Both the position numbers and the translations under genes were made by a program. Below are positions 1-10,179 of a stretch of DNA of 64,000 nt, one piece after another; the first letter of the stretch is position 1, and every line of letters starts with the position of its first letter. Location: contig UGSS01000002.1 of assembly GCA_900454475.1 (NCBI GenBank), positions 310,001-374,000 of the forward strand, written 5' to 3'. The notes beneath the pieces were generated by a model. It was not told where the DNA came from and did not search any database. It saw only the letters and a list, made by a program, of their open reading frames with translations. The DNA comes from [Pasteurella] mairii (GTDB lineage: Bacteria; Pseudomonadota; Gammaproteobacteria; Enterobacterales; Pasteurellaceae).

Positions 1-677
1 TAATCACTACGAGGCTAATAATGAGGCGGCTAAAAGCAGAAATAAACATAAGAAATAAGATAACCAGTAGATTGTATTGTTCTATTGATACCACATTTTA
101 CGCTTAAAACAAAATGATTTTTGCTTTTTTACGCAATTATTCCAGTTTAATATACAACATCTGACCCTGCCAGTACCGTGCCCGGTGGATTGATAAAGGT
201 ATGGTTGTCCCATAATTTTTGTAATTACCTGTCTTTGAGATAATACATTAGACATGGGGATATTATTATGAAGGAAAAACAACACCACGCCTTGGTGGCG
301 GAATTTGCTGTAGTTAATAGGGTTAGACTTGAGTTCGGTAAGCCATTCAGGTCGCCTTCACTGACTAAACCCTAAATTTAGTCGCCATGAATATGGCTTG
401 AGAGACTAAGGCTTGTCTAAAAATCCTAGAAAATTTTTACGAAAAACATGTTAGAATTGTCAGGGCGATCGTGTACGCTGATTTTACATTAGTGTAGTGC
501 GACAAGAATAAACGGATAAGTAGTGTATTTTGATCAGGTTGCCGGCTACCCAAGTCACAAATAACACAGGTAATTTTAGTAGAAGACTGCTTAAAAGGTG
601 ATGATATGAGTTGATAAATTATCGTGAGTTGTTATGGGGCGTTTAATATTTATTAATCCTTTTAAAAAAGAATAAAA
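1..677. other. AT-rich stretch with no trusted gene
   Basis: No reading frame here has both a convincing start and recognisable product. Two frames stay open from the left edge (one closes at 58, another at 107), so the 3' end of a gene lying to the left may be present, but I cannot choose between them. A 68-codon minus-strand frame (82-288) and a 35-codon plus-strand frame (268-375) lack family resemblance. A short hairpin-like CCACGCCTTGGTGG lies near 281-298. The stretch may be a decayed gene remnant or the leader of the small peptide locus that follows. Confidence 0.4.
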
Positions 678-884
678 ATGGAAAGTATATTCAAGAATTT
701 TAACGTTATAATAAGATTATTATTTTTTTATTTGATTATATATATTATATCGCGAGTATTATCATCTATTTTTAATATACATGTTGCTTATTTCTATTTT
801 GCATTATTTTTTTTAGATTATTTTTTTTGTAGAAATAAAAAATGTTTTTTCAAAAACTCAAGGAGAAAAAATGAAAGAGTTTAA
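678..884 (+). CDS. small hydrophobic protein, possible immunity protein of a peptide locus
   Basis: This 68-residue frame encodes a very hydrophobic protein with two likely membrane segments (about residues 9-28 and 34-50) followed by a basic, cysteine-containing tail. I do not recognise a family. Its last 14 bases overlap the start of the double-glycine peptide gene at 871 in another frame, so the two could be translationally coupled. Small membrane proteins beside double-glycine peptides often act as self-immunity proteins; that role here is inference from context only. The start has only a weak ribosome site and the base composition is extremely AT-rich, so the frame could be fortuitous. 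Confidence 0.4.
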   Translation: MESIFKNFNVIIRLLFFYLIIYIISRVLSSIFNIHVAYFYFALFFLDYFFCRNKKCFFKNSRRKNERV

Positions 885-966
885 TATTGATGACTTGTCT
901 TTAGTTGTTGGTGGTAACCCAGCAGCTAAAGCCAGAATGAGAGTAGTTACCTACATAGATTATTGA
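871..966 (+). CDS. 31-residue double-glycine leader peptide (bacteriocin or pheromone-like)
   Basis: A short gene preceded by a strong ribosome site (AAGGAG, five bases before the ATG). The product starts with MKEFNIDDLSLVVGG, which has the hallmarks of a double-glycine leader: acidic/amphipathic, hydrophobic residues at regular spacing, and GG before the expected cut. The remaining 16 residues, NPAAKARMRVVTYIDY, would be the mature peptide, net basic with an aromatic end. Leaders of this kind are cut and exported by C39-peptidase ABC transporters; none is in the window. The mature part is short for a class II microcin, so a signalling peptide or a truncated bacteriocin are also possible. It overlaps the small membrane-protein frame upstream. 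Confidence 0.6.
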   Translation: MKEFNIDDLSLVVGGNPAAKARMRVVTYIDY

Positions 967-1071
967 TTTTTTATCATTTCTATTAGCCCAACAGCAGCGG
1001 TTAAAAATCCTTTAACATTGAGTGAAGAATTTTGCTATGATAACAAGCTGATTTTCTATGAGGTTTATATG

Positions 1072-1893
1072 ATGTTATCCACTTTTCCGTTTCGTGCTGT
1101 TGTCTCCGATTTAGACGGAACCTTGCTTAATGCCCAACATAGGATTGGCGATTTCACTATCCACACTTTGGAAAAATTGGCGCAAAAACATATCGATATT
1201 ATCCTCGCTACCGGTCGAAATTATACGGATGTTTCTTCTATTTTAGGCAAAGTGGATGTGGAACACGCGGTGATGATCACCTCAAATGGCGCCCGCGTAC
1301 ATGATTTACAAGGCAATTTATTGTTAACCAATAGCTTGCCGGAAGCGTTGGCATTCGCCTTAATGAATATTGATTTTGATCCAGCGCGGGTTTGTGTCAA
1401 TAGTTACCAAGACGACGGTTGGTTTATTAATCGCGATGTGCCGCAATTACGTCAATATCATCAAGATTCCGGTTTTATGTATGAGGTTGTCGATTTTGCA
1501 ACGCATCATGGGCGCGCGACGGAAAAAGTGTTTTATATCGCCAAACAAGCGCAAGATTTGCTACCAATTGAACAATATATCCGTCAACATTTTGCCGATC
1601 AGGTCAGCATGACCTATTCCACGCCAGTGTGTTTGGAAGTGATGAATAAAAATGTGTCAAAAGCGACCGCACTTTTGCAAGTCTTAGCTGGACGGGATTA
1701 TCAAGAAGCTGATTGTATCGCTTTTGGCGACGGTATGAATGATGTGGATATGTTGCTGGAAGTAGGGAAGGGCTGTATCATGGGCAATGCGGATCCGCGT
1801 TTAAAACAAGCCTGTGCACAATTGGAGCAAATTGGGCTTAACCAACATGAAGCAGTTGCTAGTTATTTACGTGCAATTTTTGGAGTTTATTAA
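1072..1893 (+). CDS. yigL: HAD-family Cof-type phosphatase, YigL-like
   Basis: A HAD-superfamily phosphatase of the Cof (IIB cap) type, closest in my reading to YigL, reported as a pyridoxal-phosphate and sugar-phosphate phosphatase in E. coli. Motif I is DLDGTLL near the N-terminus, motif II is in ATGRNY, the cap contains [10 protein letters not shown], and the C-terminal [11 protein letters not shown] carries the metal-binding aspartates. About 273 residues, normal for the family. A longer frame opens at a TTG at 1018, but GAGG at 1060-1063 places the start at the ATG pair 1069/1072. The stop overlaps the crcB start by one base (TAATG), so the two are probably co-translated. Confidence 0.88.
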   Translation: MLSTFPFRAVVSDLDGTLLNAQHRIGDFTIHTLEKLAQKHIDIILATGRNYTDVSSILGKVDVEHAVMITSNGARVHDLQGNLLLTNSLPEALAFALMNIDFDPARVCVNSYQDDGWFINRDVPQLRQYHQDSGFMYEVVDFATHHGRATEKVFYIAKQAQDLLPIEQYIRQHFADQVSMTYSTPVCLEVMNKNVSKATALLQVLAGRDYQEADCIAFGDGMNDVDMLLEVGKGCIMGNADPRLKQACAQLEQIGLNQHEAVASYLRAIFGVY

Positions 1894-2288
1894 TGGCTAT
1901 TTGGCAATCCGTCGGATTAATCGCAAGCGGTGCTGCAATGGGCGCTACTTTGCGCTGGGGGCTTGGATTATGGTTAAATCCAATTTTTTCTACATTAGCT
2001 TTTGGCACATTGATTGCTAACTATTTAGGGTGTTTAATTATTGGTATTTTGACCGCGTTATTTTGGCAATTTCCCGCTATATCGAATGAATGGCGGTTAT
2101 TTTTAGTAATGGGGTTTCTCGGTAGTTTAACTACCTTTTCCTCCTTTTCTGCTGAAGTTGTGGAAAATTTTCTGCAGGATAAATGGCTACTCGGTTTTGG
2201 CGTTGTGGCATTACATCTTCTCGGTTGCTTATTATTTACTGCATTAGGGATTGCCCTATGGCGTTTTTGTAGCGTGGCTTGGGCATAA
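1893..2288 (+). CDS. crcB: fluoride ion channel CrcB/FluC
   Basis: A 131-residue, four-helix membrane protein of the CrcB/Fluc family, which works as a dual-topology dimer exporting fluoride from the cytoplasm. The GATLRWG segment near the N-terminus, the conserved Asn in IANYLGC and the phenylalanine/serine/threonine-rich [12 protein letters not shown] segment of the pore are all present. It overlaps the yigL stop by one base. No fluoride riboswitch is evident upstream of this gene pair, so control by fluoride is not shown by the sequence. Confidence 0.92.
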   Translation: MAIWQSVGLIASGAAMGATLRWGLGLWLNPIFSTLAFGTLIANYLGCLIIGILTALFWQFPAISNEWRLFLVMGFLGSLTTFSSFSAEVVENFLQDKWLLGFGVVALHLLGCLLFTALGIALWRFCSVAWA

Positions 2289-2424
2289 TAGAAATGGCAG
2301 CAATTTGGTAAACTTTCTATCATTTACCAAATACTCACTTACAAAATAAAAGCGAAGAAAGCATGCGGGATCGTTTTTTGAAATGTTAAGTCGGGAAGCG
2401 CGTAAACCATAGGAGATAAATAAA

Positions 2425-3402
2425 CTATTCCCTATGGCTTTTATCTTTTATCTCTGCATTATCATCCGGAATAAAACGCAAAATCTGTGTCAACGCCTGT
2501 TGACGGATGGCGTCGCGTTCAAACAGAATTTCGTGTTTAGCGTTTTCGATAAGTTGCGTTTCGCCTTGTGGTAAAAGGGCGGTCAATTTTTTCAGCGTTT
2601 CATTTTTGACAATCTTTTCTTTTCCCGCTTCTAAAATTAATAACGGAATTTCAATTCGTGGCAGAATTTTCGGCAAATCGTGGATAGCTTTTAAGCAAAG
2701 ATGAACCCAGCGAAACGTTGGACCGCCGAGATGTAATTGCGGATAGTGTCGATTAATGCGGTTCATCCATTTCATGCGGGTTTTGCAGTCGCTCAATTCA
2801 TTTTGATGGATATTGGCTGGCTTGTAAGGTGTTTTGCCAAAGACATAGCGCGAACCTTGCCCGAATAACATCATCACATTAATAATCAACTCATCCCGTA
2901 GCGGATGTTCGGTGGGCAAACCAAAAAAAGGCGAAGAAAAGACCGCACTTTTGATTTGGTGATCGTAATTTGCCAGATAATAAGCGGAGATTAAACCGCC
3001 TAAAGAATGTGCGAGCAGATATTGGGTTTGGTAAGCATAAAGCGCGGTCACTTTTTGTATAATTTCGTGCATATCTTCAGTGTAGAAACGAAATTCGTCA
3101 ATGTAACCTTTCTCCCCATCTAAGAGCAAACGTTGAGAGTAGCCTTGTCCGCGGTGATCAAAGGCGACGACATCAAAACCTTGTTGATAAAAATCATAGG
3201 CAACTTCCGTCCATTTGAGAATATTTTCCGCACGCCCGTTGACCAAAATCACCAAGCGGCGCACGCTTGGGTTAGGTTGAATAAAATGCCGATAGGCGAT
3301 TTGACAACCTTTTTTTCCGGTCACATATTGAATAGGAAACTGTTCAGCGAAAGGAAACAGTTCTTTGAGGGCAAATTGGCAAAAACGAGGTTCTCGCATC
3401 AT
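2425..3402 (-). CDS. pldB: lysophospholipase L2-like alpha/beta hydrolase
   Basis: A serine hydrolase of the alpha/beta fold, PldB/monoacylglycerol lipase type, expected to act on lysophospholipids at the inner membrane. The oxyanion segment is VNGRAE, the nucleophile elbow is AHSLGG, and the late NAKHEILFE supplies the catalytic His. The frame extends to a TTG at 3426, but the double ATG at 3402/3399 (MMREPRF) is the more likely start, giving about 325 residues. It stands alone, convergent with crcB. Confidence 0.82.
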   Translation of the reverse strand: MMREPRFCQFALKELFPFAEQFPIQYVTGKKGCQIAYRHFIQPNPSVRRLVILVNGRAENILKWTEVAYDFYQQGFDVVAFDHRGQGYSQRLLLDGEKGYIDEFRFYTEDMHEIIQKVTALYAYQTQYLLAHSLGGLISAYYLANYDHQIKSAVFSSPFFGLPTEHPLRDELIINVMMLFGQGSRYVFGKTPYKPANIHQNELSDCKTRMKWMNRINRHYPQLHLGGPTFRWVHLCLKAIHDLPKILPRIEIPLLILEAGKEKIVKNETLKKLTALLPQGETQLIENAKHEILFERDAIRQQALTQILRFIPDDNAEIKDKSHRE

Positions 3403-3473
3403 AAAACGACCTGCGACAGACAACAATAGTAAGATTATAGCGGGAAATGGCGCGAAAGCCTAGTTTTTATCCA

Positions 3474-3502
3474 AGAGAAAAGAGCCGGTATGACCGGCTC
3501 TT
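3474..3502 (-). terminator. intrinsic terminator after pflB
   Basis: A perfect 10-bp stem (AAGAGCCGGT / ACCGGCTCTT) with a 3-base loop lies 48 bases after the pflB stop. On the minus strand it is followed by a T-rich run. Confidence 0.8.
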
Positions 3503-3549
3503 GGAGCGTTGATTTCTAGCGCAAAGTGCGGTAGAAATTTGCCCGATTT

Positions 3550-5862
3550 TTACATAGATTGTGTAAAGGTACGGGTGATAACGTCTTGTTGCTGCTCTTT
3601 GGTTAAGGAGTTAAAACGCACTGCGTAACCAGAGACACGAATGGTTAATTGCGGATATTTTTCCGGATTTTCCATCGCGTCTAACAACATTTCACGGTTT
3701 AGTACGTTCACATTCAAATGTTGACCGCCTTCAACGGTTGTTTCATGGTGGAAGTAACCGTCCATTAAGCCGGCAAGGTTGCGTTTTTGCGCTTCGTAGT
3801 CTTTACCTAATGCGTTTGGTACGATAGAGAAGGTATAAGAAATACCGTCTTTGGCGTAAGCAAACGGAAGTTTCGCTACAGAAGTTAGTGACGCTACCGC
3901 ACCTTTTTGATCACGTCCGTGCATTGGGTTAGCCCCCGGTCCGAATGGTGCGCCTGAACGACGTCCGTCCGGAGTATTACCGGTTTTTTTACCGTACACC
4001 ACGTTAGAGGTGATAGTTAACACGGATTGTGTTGGGGTCGCATTGCGGTAGGTTTTGTGGGTTTGGATTTTTTTCATAAAGCGCTCAACAAGGTCAACTG
4101 CTAAATCGTCCACACGACTGTCGTTGTTACCGAATTGCGGATATTCGCCTTCGATTTCAAAGTCAATTGCCACATTGGATGCCACAACGTTACCATCTTT
4201 ATCTTTGATATCGCCACGCACCGGTTTTACTTTCGCATATTTGATCGCCGCCAAGGAGTCTGCGGCCACAGAAAGTCCGGCAATACCACACGCCATGGTA
4301 CGATAAACGTCGCGATCGTGGAATGCCATCAATGCTGCTTCATAAGCATATTTATCATGCATGAAGTGGATGATGTTCAATGCAGTCACATATTGTGTTG
4401 CTAACCAATCCATAAAGTGATCCATACGCTCCATTACGGTGTTGAAGTCAAGTACTTCGTCGCTAATTGGCGTTGATTTAGGACCGACTTGCATACCAGA
4501 TTTTTCATCAATACCACCATTGATTGCGTATAACAAGGTTTTCGCCAAGTTCGCACGTGCACCGAAGAATTGCATTTGTTTACCCACAACCATAGGGCTT
4601 ACGCAACAAGCAATCGCGTAGTCGTCGTTGTTGAAATCTGGGCGCATTAAATCGTCATTTTCATATTGTACGGATGAAGTATCAATCGATACTTTGGCAC
4701 AATAACGTTTGAATGCTTCCGGTAATTGTTCAGACCAAAGGATGGTTAAGTTTGGTTCCGGAGATGGTCCCATGGTGTAAAGCGTGTGCAACATACGGAA
4801 GCTGTTTTTGGTCACTAATGTACGACCGTCTAAGCCCATACCCGCTAAAGTTTCAGTTGCCCACATTGGGTCGCCGGAGAATAATTGATCGTATTCTGGT
4901 GTACGTAAGAAACGTACCATACGCAATTTCATGACTAAGTGGTCGATTAATTCTTGCGCTTCTTGTTCCGTGATTTTGCCCGCTTTTAAGTCACGTTCAA
5001 TATAAATATCTAAGAAGCTAGATACACGACCGAATGACATTGCTGCACCGTTTTGAGATTTTACTGCGGCAAGGTAAGCAAAATAAGTCCATTGTACTGC
5101 TTCGCGTGCGTTAGTTGCCGGACCGGAAACGTCGCAACCGTAAGATGCTGCCATTTCTTTAATTTTGCCAAGGGCGCGATGTTGTTCTGCGATTTCTTCG
5201 CGTAATTGAATGGTCGCTTGAATATCTTCGCCGCTTTCTAATTTTGCTTGTAATGACGTAAATTGTTTGAATTTATCTTTCATTAAGAAATCAGCACCAT
5301 ATACCGCTAAACGACGGTAGTCACCGATAATACGTCCACGACCGTAAGCATCTGGAAGACCAGTGATTACGCCGGATTTACGACAACGTAAAATATCTGG
5401 TGTATAAACATCAAATACCCCTTGGTTATGGGTTTTGCGATATTCAGTGAAAATATGTTCGATTTCAGGTTTTAATTCACGACGGTAAACTTGGCAAGAA
5501 CCTTTTACCATTTTGATCCCGCCATATGGCATGATCGCACGTTTAAGCGGTGCATCAGTTTGCAAACCGACGATTTTTTCTAAATCTTTGTTGATGTAAC
5601 CTGGTGCGTGTGACGTGATAGTTGACGGTGTATCGGTGTCGATATCATAAGGTTCGTGTGTTTTATTTTCGACTTTGATTTTTTCCATCACATCATTCCA
5701 CAATGTGGTGGTCGCTTCTGTTGCACCGGCTAAAAAGGATTCGTCGCCTTCATACGGGGTATAGTTTTTTTGGATAAAATCACGTAAGTTAACTTCGGTT
5801 TGCCAGTCTCCTGGAACAAATCCCTCCCACGCTTTTTGTTGAGCTTCTGTTAATTGAGCCAT
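3550..5862 (-). CDS. pflB: formate acetyltransferase (pyruvate formate-lyase)
   Basis: This glycyl-radical enzyme converts pyruvate and CoA to acetyl-CoA and formate in anaerobic cytoplasm. At 770 residues it has the usual length. The adjacent catalytic cysteines sit in IACCVSPM around the middle, and the radical-bearing glycine is in RVSGYAVRF near the C-terminus. The enzyme needs an activase (PflA), not seen in this window. The ATG at 5862 is preceded by AAGGAAG. It lies 80 bases downstream of focA on the same strand, the classic focA-pfl arrangement, so formate production and export are likely co-transcribed. Confidence 0.98.
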   Translation of the reverse strand: MAQLTEAQQKAWEGFVPGDWQTEVNLRDFIQKNYTPYEGDESFLAGATEATTTLWNDVMEKIKVENKTHEPYDIDTDTPSTITSHAPGYINKDLEKIVGLQTDAPLKRAIMPYGGIKMVKGSCQVYRRELKPEIEHIFTEYRKTHNQGVFDVYTPDILRCRKSGVITGLPDAYGRGRIIGDYRRLAVYGADFLMKDKFKQFTSLQAKLESGEDIQATIQLREEIAEQHRALGKIKEMAASYGCDVSGPATNAREAVQWTYFAYLAAVKSQNGAAMSFGRVSSFLDIYIERDLKAGKITEQEAQELIDHLVMKLRMVRFLRTPEYDQLFSGDPMWATETLAGMGLDGRTLVTKNSFRMLHTLYTMGPSPEPNLTILWSEQLPEAFKRYCAKVSIDTSSVQYENDDLMRPDFNNDDYAIACCVSPMVVGKQMQFFGARANLAKTLLYAINGGIDEKSGMQVGPKSTPISDEVLDFNTVMERMDHFMDWLATQYVTALNIIHFMHDKYAYEAALMAFHDRDVYRTMACGIAGLSVAADSLAAIKYAKVKPVRGDIKDKDGNVVASNVAIDFEIEGEYPQFGNNDSRVDDLAVDLVERFMKKIQTHKTYRNATPTQSVLTITSNVVYGKKTGNTPDGRRSGAPFGPGANPMHGRDQKGAVASLTSVAKLPFAYAKDGISYTFSIVPNALGKDYEAQKRNLAGLMDGYFHHETTVEGGQHLNVNVLNREMLLDAMENPEKYPQLTIRVSGYAVRFNSLTKEQQQDVITRTFTQSM

Positions 5863-5942
5863 AATTGACTTCCTTCTTTGATTGTAAATAAATCGATTAT
5901 AAAAACGGACGAAAAAACGACCGCTCTTACGCTAAATTAAAC

Positions 5943-6797
5943 CTAATGATTATGGGGTTTATTGGTAAACCATTGCATCAACGCGATACATACTCCGCCA
6001 CCAACGATATTGCCTAAAGTGACCGGAATTAAATTTTTCACGATAAAATGATAGACATCTAAATCAGCAAATTGTTCAGGATTTAACCCGATCGCTAGCC
6101 AAAATTCAGGGCTGCTGTAATGAGCGGTAATCATGCCCATTGGAATCATAAACATATTTGCCACGCTATGCTCAAACCCTGAGGCGACAAACATCCCGAT
6201 CGGTAAAATCATGATAAAAGCTTTGTCGGTCAGCGTTTTTCCGGCATAAGTCATCCAAACTGCAATACACACCATAATGTTACACAAAATCCCTAAACAA
6301 AATGCTTCTAACCAGCTGTGGTGGATTTTATGTTGTGCGGTATTTAAAATCGTTAAGCCCCATTGTCCGTTTGCCGCCATGGTTTGTCCGGCAAACCAAA
6401 TTAATGAAACAATAAAAATCGCGCCGACAAAATTACCTAAATAAACCATCACCCAGTTACGTAGCATCTGAAATGTATTGATTTTTCCGTCGATACGAGC
6501 GATTAATGTCATGGTGGATGAAGTAAATAATTCGGATCCACAGGCAACCACCATAATCACCCCTAGCGAGAACACCAGTCCGCCGACTAATTTAGCTAAT
6601 CCCCAAGGCATTGCTCCAGTGCCGGTTTGTGTTGTGGTATAAAAGACAAATGCTAACGCAATAAATGCACCGGCAGAAATTGCTGATACGAAAGAAAGAA
6701 AGGGGTTTTTGGTCGCTTTATACGCCGCTGCATCAATGGCAATTTGAACCATTTCTGTTGGCGAGGCGATAGTCTTAAACGTATTGTCTTTATTCAT
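5943..6797 (-). CDS. focA: formate channel FocA
   Basis: A 284-residue member of the formate-nitrite transporter family, a pentameric inner-membrane channel that moves formate out or back in depending on pH. Six hydrophobic segments are visible. The family signatures are the early FLSFVSAISAGAFIALAF-type segment and the later GFEHSVANMF, which contains the conserved pore His. It precedes pflB on the same strand. The ribosome site before the ATG is weak. The 310-base gap upstream would hold the anaerobic promoter. Confidence 0.96.
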   Translation of the reverse strand: MNKDNTFKTIASPTEMVQIAIDAAAYKATKNPFLSFVSAISAGAFIALAFVFYTTTQTGTGAMPWGLAKLVGGLVFSLGVIMVVACGSELFTSSTMTLIARIDGKINTFQMLRNWVMVYLGNFVGAIFIVSLIWFAGQTMAANGQWGLTILNTAQHKIHHSWLEAFCLGILCNIMVCIAVWMTYAGKTLTDKAFIMILPIGMFVASGFEHSVANMFMIPMGMITAHYSSPEFWLAIGLNPEQFADLDVYHFIVKNLIPVTLGNIVGGGVCIALMQWFTNKPHNH

Positions 6798-7107
6798 ATG
6801 TGTGACGGGTTAAAAATTTATCTTGCCAATATTTTAAGATATTCATTCTTAAGTTTAAACTAAAAAATATTTTATTTTTTATAAAATTTGTTAATGGCAT
6901 AATTTTGCAACATGATGTTAACAAGTTGATTTTAAAACAATCTTTGGATTAACTTAAATTTAACATCTTTCTGTCAAATTGCTATTTTCCCTGTTTTCTG
7001 ATAAAACTACGTTACGCTAACATTATGATGTAACAGCGCGAATTTAAAACGGTTTATGGGGATGTTCTTTCCTCATGTTCCTCAGTTGATGTTTTAAGGA
7101 GAAAAAA
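6798..7107. promoter_or_regulatory. divergent focA / hinT control region
   Basis: A 310-base AT-rich gap between the leftward focA-pflB operon and rightward hinT. A possible FNR half-site (TTGAT, 6926-6930) followed by an imperfect partner is the only regulator-like element I see; the spacing does not fit the FNR consensus well. Several A/T tracts could serve as promoter elements. Anaerobic control is expected from what is known of focA-pfl in relatives, not shown here. Confidence 0.4.
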
Positions 7108-7458
7108 ATGGCAGAAGAAACCATTTTCAGCAAAATTATTCGCAAAGAAATCCCAGCAAATATTGTATATCAAGACAATCTTGTTACCGCTTTCCGCGAT
7201 ATTGCGCCACAAGCGAAAACGCACATCTTAATTATCCCAAATCATCTTATTCCAACGGTTAATGACGCGACAGAACAGGATGAACTTGTATTAGGGCGTT
7301 TGTTTACGGTAGCGGCAAAAATTGCTAAACAAGAGGGGATTGCCGAAGACGGGTATCGTTTGATTGTCAATTGTAATCAACATGGTGGGCAAGAAGTGTT
7401 CCATTTGCATATGCATTTAGTCGGCGGTGAACCCTTAGGCAAAATGTTGGCAAAATAA
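7108..7458 (+). CDS. hinT: HIT-family purine nucleoside phosphoramidase
   Basis: A 116-residue HinT protein that hydrolyses the P-N bond of adenosine 5'-phosphoramidates. The histidine triad HLHMH lies near the C-terminus, and the N-terminal [10 protein letters not shown] is the usual start of this family. A strong AAGGAG ribosome site precedes the ATG. Its stop overlaps the start of the next gene by one base (TAATG). The hinT-ycfL-nagZ order matches the enterobacterial arrangement with lpoB and thiK missing. Confidence 0.96.
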   Translation: MAEETIFSKIIRKEIPANIVYQDNLVTAFRDIAPQAKTHILIIPNHLIPTVNDATEQDELVLGRLFTVAAKIAKQEGIAEDGYRLIVNCNQHGGQEVFHLHMHLVGGEPLGKMLAK

Positions 7459-7805
7459 TGAAAAAACGCATTTTTTTTCTTTTTTTAACCGCACTTTTAT
7501 CCGCTTGTAGTGCGACAGTGCCGAATATTGTCAATACCACTAAGCCAATTTTAAATATGGAAGCGACATTGGTACCGTTGTTGAACGTGGAAGTGAATGA
7601 ACGTGCGGCATGGGTGGAAAATAAAACCGATAAGCCGGTTTCCTTTTCTTACGCTTTGTTTTGGTACGACAAAAATGGGGTGACACAATTGGAGCCGGCA
7701 AAATTTATGCAAATGCAGTTAAATCAACGCCAAAAAGCCACCATTGAAATTACCCCACCGACGGCGGAAAGCGTGAATTATCGCCTTTATTTACGGGCAA
7801 AATAA
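7458..7805 (+). CDS. ycfL: YcfL-like (DUF1425) lipoprotein
   Basis: A 115-residue lipoprotein with a signal peptide ending in the lipobox LLSAC, cutting before Cys17. The mature part has the beta-rich pattern of the DUF1425/YcfL family, including FWYDKNGV. The function is not known. It is translationally coupled to hinT by a one-base overlap and lies 10 bases before nagZ, so the three probably form one transcript. Confidence 0.8.
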   Translation: MKKRIFFLFLTALLSACSATVPNIVNTTKPILNMEATLVPLLNVEVNERAAWVENKTDKPVSFSYALFWYDKNGVTQLEPAKFMQMQLNQRQKATIEITPPTAESVNYRLYLRAK

Positions 7806-7815
7806 ACGTGTCATT

Positions 7816-8862
7816 ATGTCAACATTATTAATTGATTTAAACGGGCTGGAACTGACCCAAGAAGAAGTGGAATTATTGGAACATCCGCTGGTCGCCGGCT
7901 TAATTTTATTTACCCGCAATTTTTACGATCGCGAACAAGTCACTGAATTGGTCAACGCTGTGCGTCAACGGGTAAAAAAACCGTTATTGATTACCGTCGA
8001 TCAAGAGGGCGGACGAGTACAACGTTTTCGCGACGGATTTACTCAATTGCCCGCCATGCAATCTTTTGCACAATGCTATCGCGATCCGTTGCAACAACAC
8101 CAAATGGCGCAAGAAGCCGGCTGGCAAATGGCGGCAGAAATGACCGCACTTGGCATTGATTTAAGTTTTGCACCGGTATTGGATTTGGGGCATCAATGTA
8201 AAGCGATTGGCGATCGCAGTTTCCACGAAGATCAGCTGCGGGTCACGCGCCTTGCCGGTTATTTTATTGAGGGTATGCACCAAATTGGCATGGCGACTAC
8301 GGGTAAACATTTTCCTGGGCATGGTCATGTTTTGGCGGATTCCCATTTGGAAACTCCGCGTGATGAACGCGCTAAAGCGGAGATTTTTGCTCAAGATATA
8401 CAACCGTTTCAATGGTTGATTGAGCAACAAAAATTGGATGCAATCATGCCGGCGCACGTCATTTATACTCAATGTGACACGCAACCGGCGAGTGGTTCTC
8501 GCTATTGGTTGCAAGAGGTTTTGCGTGGGCAACTTGGTTTCCAAGGGGCGATTTTCTCCGATGATTTAGGCATGAAAGGTGCCAATTTTATGGGTGATTT
8601 TGTACAACGTTGTCAGCAATCGTTAAGCGCTGGTTGCGATATATTGCTACTTTGTAACGAACGTGAGGGCGTCATTCAAGTGTTGGATCAATTTAAACCG
8701 CAAGAAAGCACCGCACAGGCAGAGCAACGCCAGCAACGTTTGCAAACCTTGTTTAATCCGCGCCGGTTATCTTGGCGCGAGCTGGAAAAACAAGCGCGTT
8801 GGCAAAAAAATCGCGAAGTTTTGACCGCACTTCAACAAGATTGGTTAGCAGTAAAGGCATAA
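7816..8862 (+). CDS. nagZ: beta-N-acetylhexosaminidase
   Basis: A family-3 glycoside hydrolase of 348 residues that removes GlcNAc from GlcNAc-anhydroMurNAc peptides in cytoplasmic cell-wall recycling. Signatures are [19 protein letters not shown] with the acid/base His, and [10 protein letters not shown] with the nucleophile Asp. It ends one base before rlmC. anmK, which handles the other product of this pathway, lies about 4 kb away at 12.6 kb. Confidence 0.97.
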   Translation: MSTLLIDLNGLELTQEEVELLEHPLVAGLILFTRNFYDREQVTELVNAVRQRVKKPLLITVDQEGGRVQRFRDGFTQLPAMQSFAQCYRDPLQQHQMAQEAGWQMAAEMTALGIDLSFAPVLDLGHQCKAIGDRSFHEDQLRVTRLAGYFIEGMHQIGMATTGKHFPGHGHVLADSHLETPRDERAKAEIFAQDIQPFQWLIEQQKLDAIMPAHVIYTQCDTQPASGSRYWLQEVLRGQLGFQGAIFSDDLGMKGANFMGDFVQRCQQSLSAGCDILLLCNEREGVIQVLDQFKPQESTAQAEQRQQRLQTLFNPRRLSWRELEKQARWQKNREVLTALQQDWLAVKA

Positions 8863-8863
8863 T

Positions 8864-10093
8864 ATGCAATTGGTGATTTCTTGTTCACATTATCAATCCG
8901 GTGAATGCCGCTCTTGTCAATGGCTGGAGCGACCTTATGCGCAGCAAATTGAGGCTAAACAAGCGGATTTACATCAATTATTAGCGCCGTTTAATTCGCC
9001 GCAAGTGCAATGGGAAACGCCCTATTTATCGCCCTTGAGGCATTTTCGCAATAAGGCAAAAATGGCTGTCAGTGGCACGGTTGAACGTTGTCGTTTAGGG
9101 ATTTTAAGGGATCCGGAAGATCCGCAAAGTGCGGTCGATTTAACCGATTGTCCGCTTTATCCCACTCGTTTTGCCCCGGTGTTTTTGCAACTGAAAGATT
9201 TTATCGCACGCGCTGGTCTTGTGCCTTATAACGTGGCAAAACAAAAAGGCGAGTTGAAATATGTATTACTTAGCGAAAGCCAAATCAATGGCGCGTTGAT
9301 GCTGCGCTTTGTGTTGCGTTCAGAGCAAAAATTGCCCTTAATTCGACGAGAATTGGCAGGATTATTGGCAAAATTACCGCAATTAAGCGTGGTCAGTGTC
9401 AATATTCAACCGCAACACGCTGCTATTTTAGAGGGTGAAAAAGAAATTTTTCTCACCGGACAACGCCAATTAGAAGAACAATTTAACCGTATTCCTCTGT
9501 TTATCCGTCCGCAAGGTTTTTTCCAAACCAACCCGACAGTTGCCTCTGCCTTATATGCCGCTGCGCAAACGTGGGTGAAAGCGTTGCCGGTGTCTCATTT
9601 ATGGGATCTTTTTTGCGGCGTGGGCGGTTTCGGTTTACATTGCGTGATGGCGTTAAAAGACAAAACGCCGACATTAAAGCTCACGGGGATCGAAATATCG
9701 CCCTCGGCAATTGCTTCGGCAACCTTGTCAGCAGAAAAACTGGGGCTGGCTTCTCAAATTGAATTTCGTTCTTTGGATGCGGCACAATTTGCCCTTGCCC
9801 AAGAGCAGCGCCCGGATTTGGTGATGGTAAATCCGCCAAGACGCGGTATTGGGCGCGAGCTGGCTCAATTTCTGCAAAATTTAGCACCGCACTTTATCCT
9901 GTACTCCAGCTGCAACGCGCAAAGCATGGCGCAAGATTTGCACGAATTAACCGGCTATCAATTACAAAAAGTGCAATTATTCGATATGTTTCCACATACT
10001 TCTCATTACGAGACAATGATACTTTTATCTAAATTTGATATCGATAATCATATAAGCGTTAAAATTGAGCAAGATGATCTTGGCGTATATTAG
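8864..10093 (+). CDS. rlmC: 23S rRNA (uracil-747-C5)-methyltransferase with altered C-terminus
   Basis: An SAM-dependent RNA methyltransferase of the TrmA/RlmC/RlmD family. The N-terminal cysteines ([18 protein letters not shown]) would bind a 4Fe-4S cluster. The SAM site is [10 protein letters not shown], followed by VNPPRRG and the catalytic Cys in YSSCNAQSM. At 409 residues it is longer than E. coli RlmC (about 375). The normal end around HYE is followed by about 25 extra residues ([17 protein letters not shown] and on) that resemble the tail of Gram-positive TrmA-like methyltransferases rather than RlmC. This seems to mark an insertion or recombination junction at about 10,010. Confidence 0.9.
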   Translation: MQLVISCSHYQSGECRSCQWLERPYAQQIEAKQADLHQLLAPFNSPQVQWETPYLSPLRHFRNKAKMAVSGTVERCRLGILRDPEDPQSAVDLTDCPLYPTRFAPVFLQLKDFIARAGLVPYNVAKQKGELKYVLLSESQINGALMLRFVLRSEQKLPLIRRELAGLLAKLPQLSVVSVNIQPQHAAILEGEKEIFLTGQRQLEEQFNRIPLFIRPQGFFQTNPTVASALYAAAQTWVKALPVSHLWDLFCGVGGFGLHCVMALKDKTPTLKLTGIEISPSAIASATLSAEKLGLASQIEFRSLDAAQFALAQEQRPDLVMVNPPRRGIGRELAQFLQNLAPHFILYSSCNAQSMAQDLHELTGYQLQKVQLFDMFPHTSHYETMILLSKFDIDNHISVKIEQDDLGVY

Positions 10094-10117
10094 GCTTTTT
10101 GACGCGCCTACTGAGTA

Positions 10118-10149
10118 GCGATAGCTGGTGAACAGTTATCGCATTTTTT
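10118..10149 (+). terminator. intrinsic terminator after rlmC
   Basis: GCGATAGCTG pairs with CAGTTATCGC (10 bp, one G-U) across a 5-base loop, followed by a run of six T. It separates rlmC from the ClbS-like gene. Confidence 0.85.
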
Positions 10150-10179
10150 AAGGGATAAATAACATATTGTGGAGGGAGT

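Noticed and set aside
82-288. 68-codon minus-strand frame
   Set aside because: No ribosome site, no recognisable family, odd composition and no partner gene.
268-375. 35-codon plus-strand frame near a possible leader region
   Set aside because: No double-glycine motif in this frame and no good ribosome site.
460-530. GGCGATCGTGTACGC stretch resembling the start of a fluoride riboswitch
   Set aside because: Only the first few bases fit; the pairing partner and conserved ATGACACC-like end are missing, and the fluoride channel gene lies 1.4 kb away behind yigL.
2303-2332. 10-bp inverted repeat after crcB as terminator
   Set aside because: The stem is good but no T-run follows; function uncertain.
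6926-6940. FNR box upstream of focA
   Set aside because: One half-site fits but the second half and spacing do not; kept only as a note in the control region.
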